Of a stretch of DNA of 64,000 nucleotides, positions 23,577 to 34,361 are shown piece after piece. Origin of the DNA: Pinus tabuliformis (taxonomy: Eukaryota; Streptophyta; Pinopsida; Pinales; Pinaceae); contig CM062816.1 in assembly GCA_031772625.1 (NCBI GenBank), forward strand, positions 832,636,071 to 832,700,070. Direction: 5' to 3'. Numbering within the stretch: the first letter of the stretch is position 1; every line of letters starts with the position of its first letter. Under the pieces are notes generated by a model. The model did not search any database. It was not told where the DNA came from and was given only the letters and a program-made list of their open reading frames with translations. The translations under genes and the position numbers were made by a program.

Positions 23577-24460
23577 GGACCTAGGTCTGATGCCCTACAT
23601 CCTAGGCTTGGAGGTCTGGGAAAACCCAAGTGAGATTTTCCTTTCTCAAGGAAAATACATTGTGAAGCTGCTTGAGAGATGTGGGATGGTGGATTGCAAG
23701 TCTGTGTCTACTGCGATGGAAGTCAACTTCAAGAACCTATGTAGAAGTGCTGTTGGGCTCGAATTGGCAAATCCTTTTGAATATAAAGAACTTGTGGTGG
23801 CCTTGATGTTCTTGGTAAACTACCATCCTGACATATGCGTCGCCATGAATACATTGAGTCAATTTATGGTTGAGGCTCATCACATACATTGGATTGTTGC
23901 TCATAATCTCTTGAGATATCTCCATGGCAGAATCAACTATGGAATGAGATAAACTGCCGGGAACTTGAGGCTACATGGATATACTGATGCTGACTGGGAT
24001 GGTAGTGTGGTGGATTGTAAGAGCACATCTGGATGCTGCTTCTCATTAGGGTTTGCTTCAATTTCTTGGATGAGCAAGAAGTATAAATCGATTGCTTTAA
24101 TTACCGCCGAGGCCAAATACATTGCAGCTAGTATGGTTTTTTGTGAAGAGGTTTGGTTGAGGAAGCTCTTTAGTGAGGTATTTGAGCATGTGTTGGATAC
24201 CACCATGATCTACTGCGGCAACCAAAGTGGGATTCACCTTTCAAAGAATTGCGTGTTCCACGACTGCTCCAAGCACATTGATATCTAGTACCACTTTATC
24301 TGGGATATGTTATAACGGGGAGCAATAAGGCTCCATCATATCCAGACTGATGAGCAGGTCACAGACATCCTCACGAAGCCCTTAGGGAAGGTCAAATTCT
24401 TAGCCTTTCGAGAGGGACTTGGGGTCGTGGAAAGACCCTCCTATGATGGTCTCGCTTGAG
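23577..24460 (+). pseudogene. Copia-1 RT end and RNase H remnant
   Basis: Continues the RT with LGLMPYILGLEVW, GKYIVKLLERCGM and a degenerate RYLHG block. RNase H follows: LHGYTDADWDGSVVDCKSTS near 23970, then ITAEAKYIAAS and CGNQSGIHLSKN near 24210, then VTDILTKPL near 24362. Stops occur near 23950 and 24286. The sequence past 24460 is the non-coding 3' region up to the polypurine tract. Confidence 0.9.
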
Positions 24461-24519
24461 TTGGACACTGAGCTCTGGGAGCTCCTGGGGGCTTGGGGTA
24501 CTTCTTGGAGCTATGAGCG

Positions 24520-24730
24520 ACCATAGGGTGAGTGGTTCACCTTCCCCAATTGGTGTGTTGTGTATAGGGTGAGTTGTTCACTTTCCCTTGTGATACCCCA
24601 TGATGGTAGACATGTGTGTAGGGTGAGTGGTTCACCTTACCTACGATTGCGAACACATGTATGTGGGGTGAGTGGTTCACCTTCCCCTACGATTGACATG
24701 TGCATAGGATTAATGGTTCACCTTCTCCTG
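24520..24730 (+). repeat. Imperfect tandem repeat GGTGAGTGGTTCACCTT in Copia-1 3' region
   Basis: GTGAGTGGTTCACCTT or a close variant recurs about six times at 35-65 bp spacing, often preceded by ATGTGTGTAGG-type sequence and followed by CCCCTACGATTG. Each unit contains GGTGAGTGGTTCACC, itself nearly palindromic, so each repeat can form a short stem. It lies between the last RNase H motif and the polypurine tract. Confidence 0.75.
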
Positions 24731-25106
24731 CTCATGCGCTAGCATACATCGTACCCATGTAGTCTGGGACTCATGGGAAGTACCTCTCATCTGGCCAATG
24801 AGTTGGGAAACGTGGATAGGAACCATAGCACTATTGATGGATGCACCGTGTACTGTTGTACTCCTTATGTCCATGATGCATGGTGTTCAACAACTTGATC
24901 TAGGATCAATTGAGGTTCTACCTTTGGACTGACTTTTGTCAATGGAGAGTGGTAAGGTCTCGTGACTCACTCTCGATCAATTCTTCTTCATTATTACATC
25001 ATGGTTCAACAAAGCAGATATGAGATGATAGAGATGGTACATGACGACAGGATGACATGATGGTCGATGATGATGATGGATGGATTGGCAGGTGGAATTC
25101 TTCCTA

Positions 25107-25118
25107 GTGGAGAGGGAG
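25107..25118 (+). other. Copia-1 polypurine tract
   Basis: GTGGAGAGGGAG abuts the 3' LTR start TGTTAAAATT, the normal position of the plus-strand primer. Confidence 0.8.
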
Positions 25119-26198
25119 TGTTAAAATTGGCAACTAGGACCAAATTCCACCTTAGGACAACCCATTTGATGGAGATGATGATTGCATTAAATTCCTCTTG
25201 CCGAGAGGACCAAATTGATATAAATATCATCTCATTTGGGAAGTAGAAGTGCGATTTTGAATTTATGCTCACACATGTGCAAATTATCAAGGTTGGCCAC
25301 ATCATCATGTAGGCTCAGAAAGCCCAATGGATGTGTCACTTCACCCTCAACGACTTGTATAAAAACAAGTGACCTTTCACCTCATTTGGCATCTTCTTCA
25401 CTCACACATTCTCTCCTTCTCTTGTTGGTCCGTACTACATTGGGTATTCTTCTCTCTCACACTTGTGGGTCAAGAAGGACAGATTTCAGAAGCTGAATTA
25501 TAGGGCCGAAATTACAGAGTTGATTGCAGTTTGACCAACGTTGACCAATGTAGACCAACACCTTCTAGGCATCATTTGACTTCGATCTTTTGGGGATATT
25601 TATGTCTTCGCAAGCCACATCTTTTGACACAAAAACAGAGTTTTTTTAGCACTTCGACCACAGACTAAATTGCAGGTTGATTGCAGATCTCAGGACAATA
25701 GTTTGACCGAGTTTGACTGTTGACTTTTTCACTATTTTGGGTTGACTTTGACCTCCTGATCAGACTGAGTTTTACTGTGGAAGACTGAGTTGTTTTGAGG
25801 ACATTCTATTACTGCTTTGACCAAAGTTGACTTTTTGGTTAGGGTTGAAGTTTGACTGTAGAAATTGACAGGTCTGTTTTGACTTTGAATTGGGCAAGTC
25901 AATTTGACTTTTGTATTCTCTCTCTGTTGAACATTTTAATATAATAATAAGAAGAATTGATCAAAGGGTTTTCTCCATCTTGGGGTTTTTCCTCGGCATT
26001 CGCCAAATCTGGTGTCCTCTTGTCTTGGCTTGTCTTTTGCATATTGTTTTATGTTCTATCTACTTTATTGTCAATGTGATTAATGGTTAATGTGATTGCT
26101 ACTGGAAATCTAAATTGGAAATTGCTATTGGGCTGCTTAAGGAACATTGAAGTAATTGTGCTAAGCATAGAACATACCATTGTTAACTGAATTTAACA
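25119..26198 (+). repeat. Copia-1 3' LTR
   Basis: 1080 bp, aligning over its whole length with 18076-19141, with scattered substitutions and small indels that indicate considerable age. It ends GAATTTAACA, followed by the CCCCC target copy and then the right half of core repeat E. Confidence 0.92.
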
Positions 26199-26440
26199 CC
26201 CCCCAATCCTGAAATCCTAAAAATCTGTTAAGTTTGCTAGATTTTGAGCGAGATTTGAAATTCTACTCTCTGCATATGAAATCCATTGAGTTCATCACCT
26301 CTCTCAAACATCATGAGTAAGTTAACGGTAATGTTAAAAATTTAAGGATGAAAATGAAAAATAAAGGAGAATGTCACTTTGCATAGCATTATTAGGGAAA
26401 TATGGTGAAAAGCTAGTCTTCTCCAGTCATAAGTCATTGC
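26199..26440 (+). repeat. Core repeat E in H2, right half
   Basis: Resumes with CCCCCAATCCTGAAATCCTAA, continuing the segment broken at 18075, and carries TTTGAG.GAGAT, CATATGAAATCCA.TGAG and one arm of the GGTAATGTTAAA foldback. The distal foldback arm is degenerate in this copy. Confidence 0.75.
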
Positions 26441-26773
26441 CTTTTTAAAAAGAAAATTGCATTGAAAGTGTCTTGGGCAACATTGTACAAAATCGGATGG
26501 TTTAGTACTGAACCGGTTGGTAAAATAAAAAAGGCTAGTTCGGTATTGAAGCAACCAAAAACGATCTTGTTCGCCAATCTGAATAGGTTTTTCCCTCCAA
26601 CTGGTCGGACCAACTGGTTTTGACTGGTCTTGTCCAGTTCTGATAACATGCATCGTTAGGAATAAAAACCTTTGAAGTATCATAGCAGACCACGTTCAAT
26701 GTCAAGGGCACATGAATACTTCACACAAGACTTTACCTTCAAATGTCTTTCTAGCTTAGGATTTGTAAGAAAG

Positions 26774-27902
26774 TTGCCACACTTGTGTTGGGGATGACTA
26801 TGCAATTAGCCCTATTGGTTGCTTCCATCCCCTAAGGGGAAGGACATTTCATAGATAGACCCATTAATGCATAATAGATGCATGTGATAAATGTGCTCAT
26901 GGGCTAGGAAGGACTTCAAGGAAGATGGCCATAGCGATGGTACTAGCTGATGGAGGTCCAACATCTTGAGCGTAATGATGAGAAGAGGGACTAATCATGG
27001 AGGCATGAGTTACCCCTTTCCGTGGCCTACTTTTTCCATCCCTCTGGTGCACTTTCTACTTTAATTGTTTGTTTTTCTTTCTTGCATAGCTTAGGTGACC
27101 CAACTTGCTTTATGCTTTTCCAATACTCCTTAAATATGTAGCAATTATTTCTCATTGGGGTAGGAACATTTGTAAGTTCCTTTATTTGGATGGAGCATGG
27201 AATGCTTAGGAACTGGGTGATGGCTATGGAGGGGGGTAGAGCTCATGCCAAGCTTTTGCCAACGTGCTTGTATATGTCCCATCCATCTTTTGCTTTTTTC
27301 ATTTTCTTTCATTGTGGCTTCATATGCATTTATCTTTCTTTCAGCTGCATCAACCTCTTACAGAAAATTTGCAGGCCTTGACTCAAAGATGAGAATATAG
27401 TGTGCTAGTCCCAATGACCGATGCCAATCAACCCATAGAATGGAAGTGGGTATAAGGGAAACATGTAAGGTGACAACTATGGATTACTTTGGGTAGACTA
27501 CATCAATCCATGCCTTCTATTAGTGCCCCTCCTAATAGTGGAAGAAAAATGTCCTCAGGGGAGGTTACATTGGACTAGGGGCAAAGGATAATCTCCTAGG
27601 TGAAGCATGGGAACAAAGGTACAATGAAGAGTGGTCAATTATCCAACTTGGTATGTGATCCATCTCAGTATGCCCCAAATATTAAATGATAGTGCATGAT
27701 TACAGAAATGGTTAATGTACCTTTTAATGGATTACCTACCTTCTTTCAATAACTATGCTCAATGGGAGAAAGCACTGGTTGGAGCATAGGTGGAGCGCTA
27801 TGAAGTTAAACTATTTGTGGAGAGCAAGGTTGTTGGCTGGTTGGCTGACCAAGGGGGGGGAATATTTTATCCTAGGGGGTTACCCACTTTTGTTGGGTAA
27901 CA
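26774..27902 (-). repeat. LTR-like repeat K, copy C
   Basis: Aligns with copy A throughout but is more diverged. Its terminal stem is perfect here: GTTACCCA and TGGGTAAC separated by 7 bp. It lies to the right of H2, inside H1. The left boundary is approximate. Confidence 0.55.
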
Positions 27903-28507
27903 ATACCCTTCGCTTAAATGAAAATAATTGGTTATTCATGTTAAGTTTTTTCTAAATATTATAAGGTTGAGTAGATAAACCATTCCCTCAAATCAAAATC
28001 ATTGGTTAGGCATGTTAGCTTTTTCAATTTCTACCATATTATAAGGTTGAGGAATCAAAGGAGTCTGAAGACATTGAGTTAGATGATGTTTTTGTAGCTC
28101 TTTTTGATGATCCCATTTAGTAGCGGCAATGAGTTTGATGGGTGATCATGTTGATCAATGGCTTAAAGTAGGCCAGTGGCACAAAAGGTTGTAGCATGGT
28201 TTTTGGACTCTACAGGCCATTTAGAACCTCATTGATTATGTATTTTGTTGCTGATATGTATTGCACTCGGTACCATTTTGGTATTATTAACCCTTGCATG
28301 GTTTTTAGATGAGCAAGCTTTGTATATTTTGTTTCTAATGGGTTGGTATTTTTTATTTCAATAAAAATTAATTATTTTATGTATTTTTTTAAAAACTGGT
28401 TCATTGACCCTAGCTTGATCTAGGTTGATTTGATTCCAGTTCAAATCCTAGTTTGATAGGTGGTCATTTCGAAGACCAGTTCCAATTTTTAAAACTATGC
28501 CAATCAA

Positions 28508-29010
28508 ATCCCTTTTCGATGATATATTTTGGCATTGAATCAAATTTCTTTGCAATGGCAATTAAATGTAATATCTAGGCAGTAGAAACAATGATATGGA
28601 TGCAAAATCAAGAATTGCACATGAACAAATACCCTTAGGCACCTTCAAAAGATCTTTAATGCTTTTAGCCAATGAGCTCTTCTTTGAATTCTTCAACAAC
28701 CATTACAAGTGAGGGAGCTTCTTTTATTTAGAGCTTGAGTTCAAAACCATCAACAATAAAATAATATTAAATAAATTTTAAATCCCTGATCTCTCTAGGG
28801 AAATATAAAATATAATATCTTAGAACAACCTCCAAAGACAAGGCGATAAGACATGATAAAGGGACAAATAGGTGGGGTTGTAACTTGTTTTTTCGTTGTG
28901 AAAAATGCCCTTTATAATTGATCTTGGTTGACCATGTTAATGACATCTTGAGTAATTTGCCACTTCATTCTCTAGAGCGTTCACCACAAGTTCTCTCAAA
29001 ATGTGCCATT
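28508..29010. other. Spacer between H1 and element G, nothing recognised
   Basis: AT-rich sequence without ORFs or boundaries of note. Confidence 0.5.
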
Positions 29011-29138
29011 AATCCAATCTAAGTCACCTGACACGGGGATTCGGGACACGTAGGATTCGGGATTCGTGGTGTCGGATTCGGGACACGCTGACCCCCCGAA
29101 CAGGACACGTTAGGACACGTTATATATTATTTTATTAA

Positions 29139-29141
29139 AAA

Positions 29142-29174
<33 letters not shown>

Positions 29175-29245
29175 TTAAAAATATATATATATATATATAT
29201 AATATATTTAAAAATATATATATATATATATATTAAAAATTAGAT
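29139..29245. repeat. Three AT dinucleotide tracts
   Basis: Three TA runs separated by AATATATTTAAAAATA spacers, directly after the left subterminal repeats of element G. Confidence 0.9.
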
Positions 29246-29595
29246 ATTATCATATTTCTTACACAAATTTTAATTAATGATACAAATTTATTGATTTCAA
29301 ACATAGATCTTCATCTATAGCTATTAGCATGCATAGTACATACAAAATTCAAATAAATGTCAGTGGTACTGGTCACATAAATGATAAATCTATTAAAAAT
29401 TTAAATCATGATTCATAATTCATAACTGAAAGACAACTTACAACTACAAGATAGTAAGATAAACACACTGACAACTGTAGTTTTCTCGTTAAGTCGTCAA
29501 ATCAAAATGTGTTACATAGGTAGTGTTGGTGCAATGCCAATGGCAAATAGAAATAGAAAATATAAAACAACTACAGGTATACAAGCCTCAAGGCA

Positions 29596-29798
29596 TCAAT
29601 CAGCATCACTGTCCCCATCATCATGGTCCCCACTGCTCTCCTCTACATCCTCCTCCTCCCCTGTATCCATAGTCGCCTTTGCATCTGCTGGTATGGAGGC
29701 TAAGTCATCAAATCTAACAGGCTCTAGCACTAGATCATTGAGATCCATGTTGGCCAATGCCAACTCAACAATGGTGTCCAGACCCATATCATCAGGAA
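29596..29798 (-). pseudogene. hAT-like transposase C-terminal tail fragment
   Basis: Minus-strand reading gives MGLDTIVELALANMD, LVLEPVRFDDL, then a strongly acidic end EEEDVEESSGDHDD before a stop at 29596. The composition and position near an element end match the disordered acidic tails after the dimerisation domain of plant hAT transposases; this is inference from recall. The frame is cut at 29799 by the CAGTGTTACTTGGG terminus, and no upstream domain is present. Confidence 0.5.
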
Positions 29799-30295
29799 CA
29801 GTGTTACTTGGGAGCGGGAGCGAAAGCGGGGAGCGAGAGCGAAAACGGGAGCGGAAGCGACATATTCAGAAGCTCTTGGTTTGGTGCTCTTGATTAAATA
29901 CGAGTTCCATACCCTAATACATGACAAAATTCAATGGAAACATTGCAATCCCCCAATCCTAAAATCCTGAAAAACTGATAAGTCTGCTAGATTTTGAATG
30001 AAATCTAAAATTCTACTTTCTCCATATGAAATCCAATGAGGCCGGAACCACTCTCAAACATCCTGAGTCATTTCATGGTAATGTTAAAAATTTAAGTAAA
30101 AGGATGAAAATGAAGATCAAGGAGAATGTCACTTTTACTTTAAGAATTTAACATTACCATGAATAGCATATCAATACTAGGGCCTAGACTTGATTATGAA
30201 GCTGCCAAAATGCTCTACTCCTTGCTGCAACAGCACAAATCACTTACCAAATGAAAATATTAATGAGCAAACACGCCCTTTTCATACCTGCGCTG
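29799..30295. mobile_element. Probable hAT-like insertion F inside G, carrying core repeat E
   Basis: The left terminus CAGTGTTACTTGGG is followed by an array of GAGCG words (29811-29870), then core repeat E (29880-30180) with its foldback. The right end near 30290 was not resolved: there is only GCGCTGAGCTTAGCGAG, and the candidate flanks ATCAGGAA and TCCTGGAA match weakly. Confidence 0.4.
30073..30162. repeat. 90-bp foldback in core repeat E
   Basis: TCATGGTAATGTTAAA at the left is matched by TTTAACATTACCATGA at the right, and the arms continue inward through AAGTAAAAG and CTTTTACTT with one small interruption. Arms are about 25 bp. Confidence 0.8.
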
Positions 30296-30501
30296 AGCTT
30301 AGCGAGTCCTGGAAACCAGACACGTGTCCTAAAATCGCGACACGCCCCTGAAAATCGCGACACGCCCTCGGACACGACGTGTCCGAAACGGACACGACGT
30401 GTCCTGTGATTTGGACACGAATCCGGACCAAATCGTGTCGGATTCGCCGGATTCGGGATTCGCAGGGGGTTTAGGACGAATCCGGTTTCCTAGAATCCAA
30501 T

Positions 30502-31019
30502 AGATCAACGGAGTACTCCACATGATGTGGTTCCATGTTTTCTTGGGTTTACAAAGAAATGCAAAGTGTTATAGCTCTAGCTAGGGTGCTCTCTACGAAA
30601 TCCTTTGATAAAATTATTAAATTTTATGATATCCTTAGAAGGGTCGCGTCGTTAAATTGTGTGCAAGGAAGAGGATTTTGGACCACAATGCTTCTCCAAA
30701 AGAGGGTTCCCTTGATAGATGTGCAAATGGGTGGTTATGCCTCCATAATGTGTCGAGACACAAAGATTAAGTGAGTACTCCACTAGATGAGAGAGTAAAT
30801 TGTCCCCAAAGACCATAGTCATGCAACAAATAGAAATAGTTATGACACTCCATGAACCAAGATAAGATAAAATATGTTAATATTATTTATGTTATAGATG
30901 ACCACTAAAGTAGGTTAATGTGATTGTTAGGTGCAATGATGTCCACGTAAAGTGAAAGCACTAAATTCGCTCCTATATAGAAGCAAGATGCAAAAAGGAA
31001 AATAAGAGTCTAATCTCGA
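30502..31019. other. Spacer, nothing recognised
   Basis: No boundary, LTR or protein family recognised. It may include the 3' untranslated end of the antisense LINE that follows. Confidence 0.4.
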
Positions 31020-31698
31020 TCTTGGAATGGCAATTCCAAAGATGGAGAGATGATCCAGGAGAGAGATGTACAAGGTGAGTGGATCTAGAATTTATGCTAC
31101 CAATGGTAAAATCCTATCCTAGTACACTGGAACCATCTCTCCTAACATCCAAGGCCAAATGGAGGAAGCCCAAAATAGATGTCTATTTGGAAGAAGAATT
31201 GGAATAGGAATAGCTTGTTTATGTGGTTTGGAAGATATCATGTGGATATTGGTCTATCTGCTAATAGGAGGTCTATATTACTAATTCCATTGTCGTCTCA
31301 TGGAAGTAGAAATAGTTCTCCGAGTCCACATTGAGTTGGGGTTAACGACTTGATCATTATCCATCTATTGCTTGATGCCTATAGTATATGGGAGCAATAT
31401 AGAAAGGGAAGTGATTTGCTAGGGGGAAGCTTGTTTAGGATGCGGGTGTGCCTAGAGGATGAGAGAGTGGACATGGAGGGCCTTTCACATATATAGGGCT
31501 ATGCATCTTTGGTTAGGGAACTTAAATAAATTGCCAAGTGTCTAGTGATGTTTGAAAAGACAATGGAAACTTCCTTGGATCTTGTAGTAAATTGGGAAGT
31601 GGAAGATGATGTGTTGCTTTGTCTCAACCTCTTTGAAATGGTACAACTAGCATGTCTTGTCTAGATAGTTAATCTAGTGGTTTTCCTTCATTTGCATT
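31020..31698 (-). pseudogene. LINE remnant, 3' part of ORF2
   Basis: The minus-strand translation, with several frame changes, gives a block resembling the C-terminal end of plant LINE ORF2 proteins: NEGKPLD right after the Gypsy junction, a VVEDETHF-like degenerate cysteine-rich segment, FKHH.TLG and NQRCIALY. It continues the LINE at 40104-41900; the two halves are separated only by the Gypsy element and its GCATT duplication. The 3' end is not sharply defined, with no poly-A tail recognised. Confidence 0.55.
31694..31698. other. Target-site duplication of Gypsy element, left
   Basis: GCATT here matches GCATT at 40104-40108 exactly. Confidence 0.85.
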
Positions 31699-31924
31699 TG
31701 TAATATCCATAAGAAAAATTTATAGTAATAAACAAAGCATGCATAGAGAAAAACACGCAGAAAATTTGCCCACAAATCAGAACAAGAAATACAGCCAAAA
31801 ACTGCGTCACTGAGCCATTTTATTGATAAAACATGATGTTACAATGGGTGCTTGGAAAGTATGCACCTAGGCTTGCCCAAGGCAAGGTAGCTAATGCCAA
31901 GTGATGAAAGTGAAGTCCCACAAG

Positions 31925-33481
31925 TGTTGAGGAATCTAGGGCAGGCATAGTTAGGTTGATTCTCTGTTACATGATAACAATTTGTGAAGTGTTAATGCAA
32001 TTTTCCTTAGCTTGGTTGTTTACTTCATTATTAGCATGTGTAATTTAACTTCATCAAACTGCTATCAAACAAAAGAGACAAGAACACAAATGGTTGGCTA
32101 TCTGCCAGGGCCAAAACCTCTCCCTCTTGGAGAGGAAAACCCATGCGTAAAATTCTTCTTATAGAGATTCCATTAACGAATACCAAGACCATGACCCTTG
32201 ACACAATTTTCCTCTCCAAGACCAAGCCATCAATCCTCTTCCTCGAGCACTGCTGAGATCATCATCTTGTTGTTCCTCCAACTAGATCACTGCTGCACCA
32301 TGATTGCTTCATTAGGATCTTCTTTACTGCTGTAGCCTTCATAGAGTCTGTGATATCATGTTGAGATACTAGGACCTTGACACTCATCCTTTCTCATCTT
32401 GACTAGGCTGCTCCTTTTCATCACACTGAAACTGAGATCACTGATCTATTAGATCAATATATATAGTTGTTGTGATTACTGTGCTTTGTAGCATGTCAAG
32501 ACTACATCATATTCAATATGAGTGCTGTGGGAACCAATGAGACTGTATGTCTCTTCTCATAGGTCTGCCGAGGGTTTCTTCCATCATAGAAACTCTTCGA
32601 GATAGTATAGATCATCCTCACTATTGCAATACATTGTGTCGTGGCTGCTACAGGTATGTCGAGGGTATTCTATTCATGATGATTGCGTCCTCATGCTGAG
32701 AATCCTCACTTCACTTGAGTGCCTGGATCGCAAGCTACTTGATCTACTCTGCCAGATCACACATTGCCTGATCTACACTACCTGATCTACGTTGCCAGAT
32801 TCGAGGACATCATAGACATGCCTTACCTCAATGCGGATCTGATTGTAGCTATTGACTGCGGTGCCTTGACCTTGACTGCGGCTCCATCAACCCTTACTGT
32901 GGCTCCAACAACCTTGACTGCGGCTCCATTACCTTGATTGCGGCTCCATTACCCTGGTTGTGGCTTCATTACCCTTGACTGTGGCTCCCTTATGCGAAGA
33001 TCTCAGAAGTATATGCGAATTCTGTGGCTGCTCTTCATGCGAGTTCTGTTCTATCCAATTGCGGATACCCCAATGGGGTATTTATAGTGGTTGGGCACTA
33101 TATTTGAGCCGCGACATATAACCATGAACTGTCATGACTCTAATTCAAGCCGACATGTCATATATTTATACATATTTAATTCATTTATTTGAGCCGAAAT
33201 GATCTCTATTTAATATTTTCCCTTGCAAACTTCTATTGCTCGATCTTGAGGCTTTGATGTTGGTCTTGGAGGGCTGCTACACTTGATTAAGACTCATGAC
33301 ATGATTCTTTGACATGGAAATAAATCCTAAAGACATCAAGAAGAAGTCTTTCATCTAATGACACTTCTTGCTCATGAAACCCATGCAGCAAGATTACAAA
33401 CATAATTTATTTTCTCTTATTACATCAAATACAAAGATCAGGGCATTATGAAGACCGAGCCTAGTTACGCTTTCTTCAACA
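31925..33481 (+). mobile_element. Solo LTR of family Z inside Gypsy 3' LTR
   Basis: 1557 bp, starting TGTTGAGGAA and ending TTCTTCAACA, with flanks ACAAG (31920-31924) and CCAAG (33482-33486) matching at 4 of 5. It aligns with 22446-23576 at both ends but is over 400 bp longer, partly because of a CTGCGGCTCC tandem array. Confidence 0.88.
32851..33000 (+). repeat. Minisatellite CTTGACTGCGGCTCCA in solo LTR
   Basis: About seven imperfect units of 18-25 bp built on TTGACTGCGGCTCCATTACC. The first solo LTR (22446-23576) lacks this array, so it expanded within the family. Confidence 0.85.
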
Positions 33482-34361
33482 CCAAGCGTATTGGCCGATC
33501 TTCCTTTGGATCTGCACTAAAATGCCTAGAAAATGAGTTGCTGGCTATGAAGAATTGCTGTTAGGGCTTCCTCCGGTGCTTAGAAAATTCTGGGAAATTA
33601 ACCCCAGGCTCCACCAAATACCCAGAAAAACCCACAAAGGAATTGGCCAAATGTTGATTTTGAAATTTCGGCCCAATTTCCCTCAATGGCACTGTTGCAG
33701 GGTAATTCGACCCACCTGATAATCCTGTTGTTGAATGCCCGCAAAATGACTACAATCACCAACAAATCTCCTCCTTGGACTCCTCCACAAGTTTCAATTC
33801 AAAATTCCATTCTCTCCTCAACCCCCATGTGTGACACCTCCAAGGACTGCGCAGTGCCTGTGCTTCTACTGCTAGAGCTTCCCCACACTCACAATTCGCT
33901 GCTCCTAGATTGAACTGGAAAGGATGAGACTCCCTCCTTGGACTGGTACTCAAGTCCAACAGAGCAAGGGGTGAGATTTTGGCTTGGAAACCTCTTGTGC
34001 TCAACAACACCCGCAAACTTGGCTTCAACTCAAGTGTGCTAGTCTAAGAGAAAACTCAAATATCATGAATGACCAAAAATGATTACCTCCTCTTTTTGTG
34101 AAAGAGCCTCCCAAATGCCCATGTGGGCCCAACTTCGACTTTCCCCCACCAATCTCCCTTCAATGGGTGCGTGTTTCATTGTGGGCCGTATTTCTCCATG
34201 GATGGCCCCCACTTACCACTAGCAACTCGATTTTTATCCTCCTTCCTCAAAGGTTTGGGCTTCCCTTTATACATGTGGAGCCTCTAAACCCACATTTCCT
34301 AAGTGCAAGTGCGAATTTATCAAAAATTGGGCAAAATTGATATTTCCCCTTAGCAATATTG

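Larger units (their letters stand above)
18076..26198 (+). mobile_element. Ty1/Copia retrotransposon Copia-1 (full length, decayed)
   Basis: It has two LTRs in direct orientation (18076-19141 and 25119-26198), a TGGTATCGGAGC primer-binding site right after the left LTR, a GAGAGGGAG polypurine tract right before the right LTR, and 5-bp flanks CCACC and CCCCC. The gene order gag, protease, integrase, reverse transcriptase, RNase H is the Copia order. Every domain carries stops or frameshifts, and a 1131-bp solo LTR splits the reverse transcriptase. It is inserted in core repeat E of H2. Confidence 0.92.
17508..26650. mobile_element. hAT-type element H2, about 1 kb without its Copia insertion
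   Basis: The left end CAATGTTATAAGAACCAGAC and the right end (reverse complement CATGTTATCAGAACTGG) match over the first 15 bp with few differences. The flanks CACCATTA (17500-17507) and CATCGTTA (26651-26658) match at 6 of 8. Subterminal AACCGG/ACTGG motifs flank both ends. Removing the Copia element (18076-26198 plus one target copy) leaves about 1.0 kb that is mostly core repeat E and has no transposase, so it is non-autonomous. Confidence 0.75.
11245..28499. mobile_element. Outer hAT-type element H1, expanded by nested insertions
   Basis: The left end TATAGTTTTCAAAACTGG and the right end, whose reverse complement is CATAGTTTTAAAAATTGG, form inverted ends. The flanks CCAACCGA (11237-11244) and CCAATCAA (28500-28507) match at 6 of 8, both differences being transitions. 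Next to both ends are clusters of CTGGT/ACCAG and GGTACC-type motifs. No transposase is recognised. Between the ends lie two copies of repeat K, an inverted copy of core repeat E, and the complete element H2 with its Copia insertion. Own sequence probably includes 11245-13620, 15560-17499 and 27903-28499. Confidence 0.65.
29019..30493 (-). mobile_element. hAT-type element G with perfect 8-bp target duplication
   Basis: AATCCAAT flanks both sides (29011-29018 and 30494-30501). The left end CTAAGTCACCTGACACGG and the right end (reverse complement CTAGGAAACCGGATTCG) are imperfect inverted ends. Both subterminal regions are packed with GACACG and GGATTCG words (29023-29120 and 30300-30485). A transposase-like acidic tail is encoded on the minus strand (29596-29798). 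A second terminus, CAGTGTTACTTGGGAGCG at 29799, suggests another element is inserted inside G. Confidence 0.8.
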
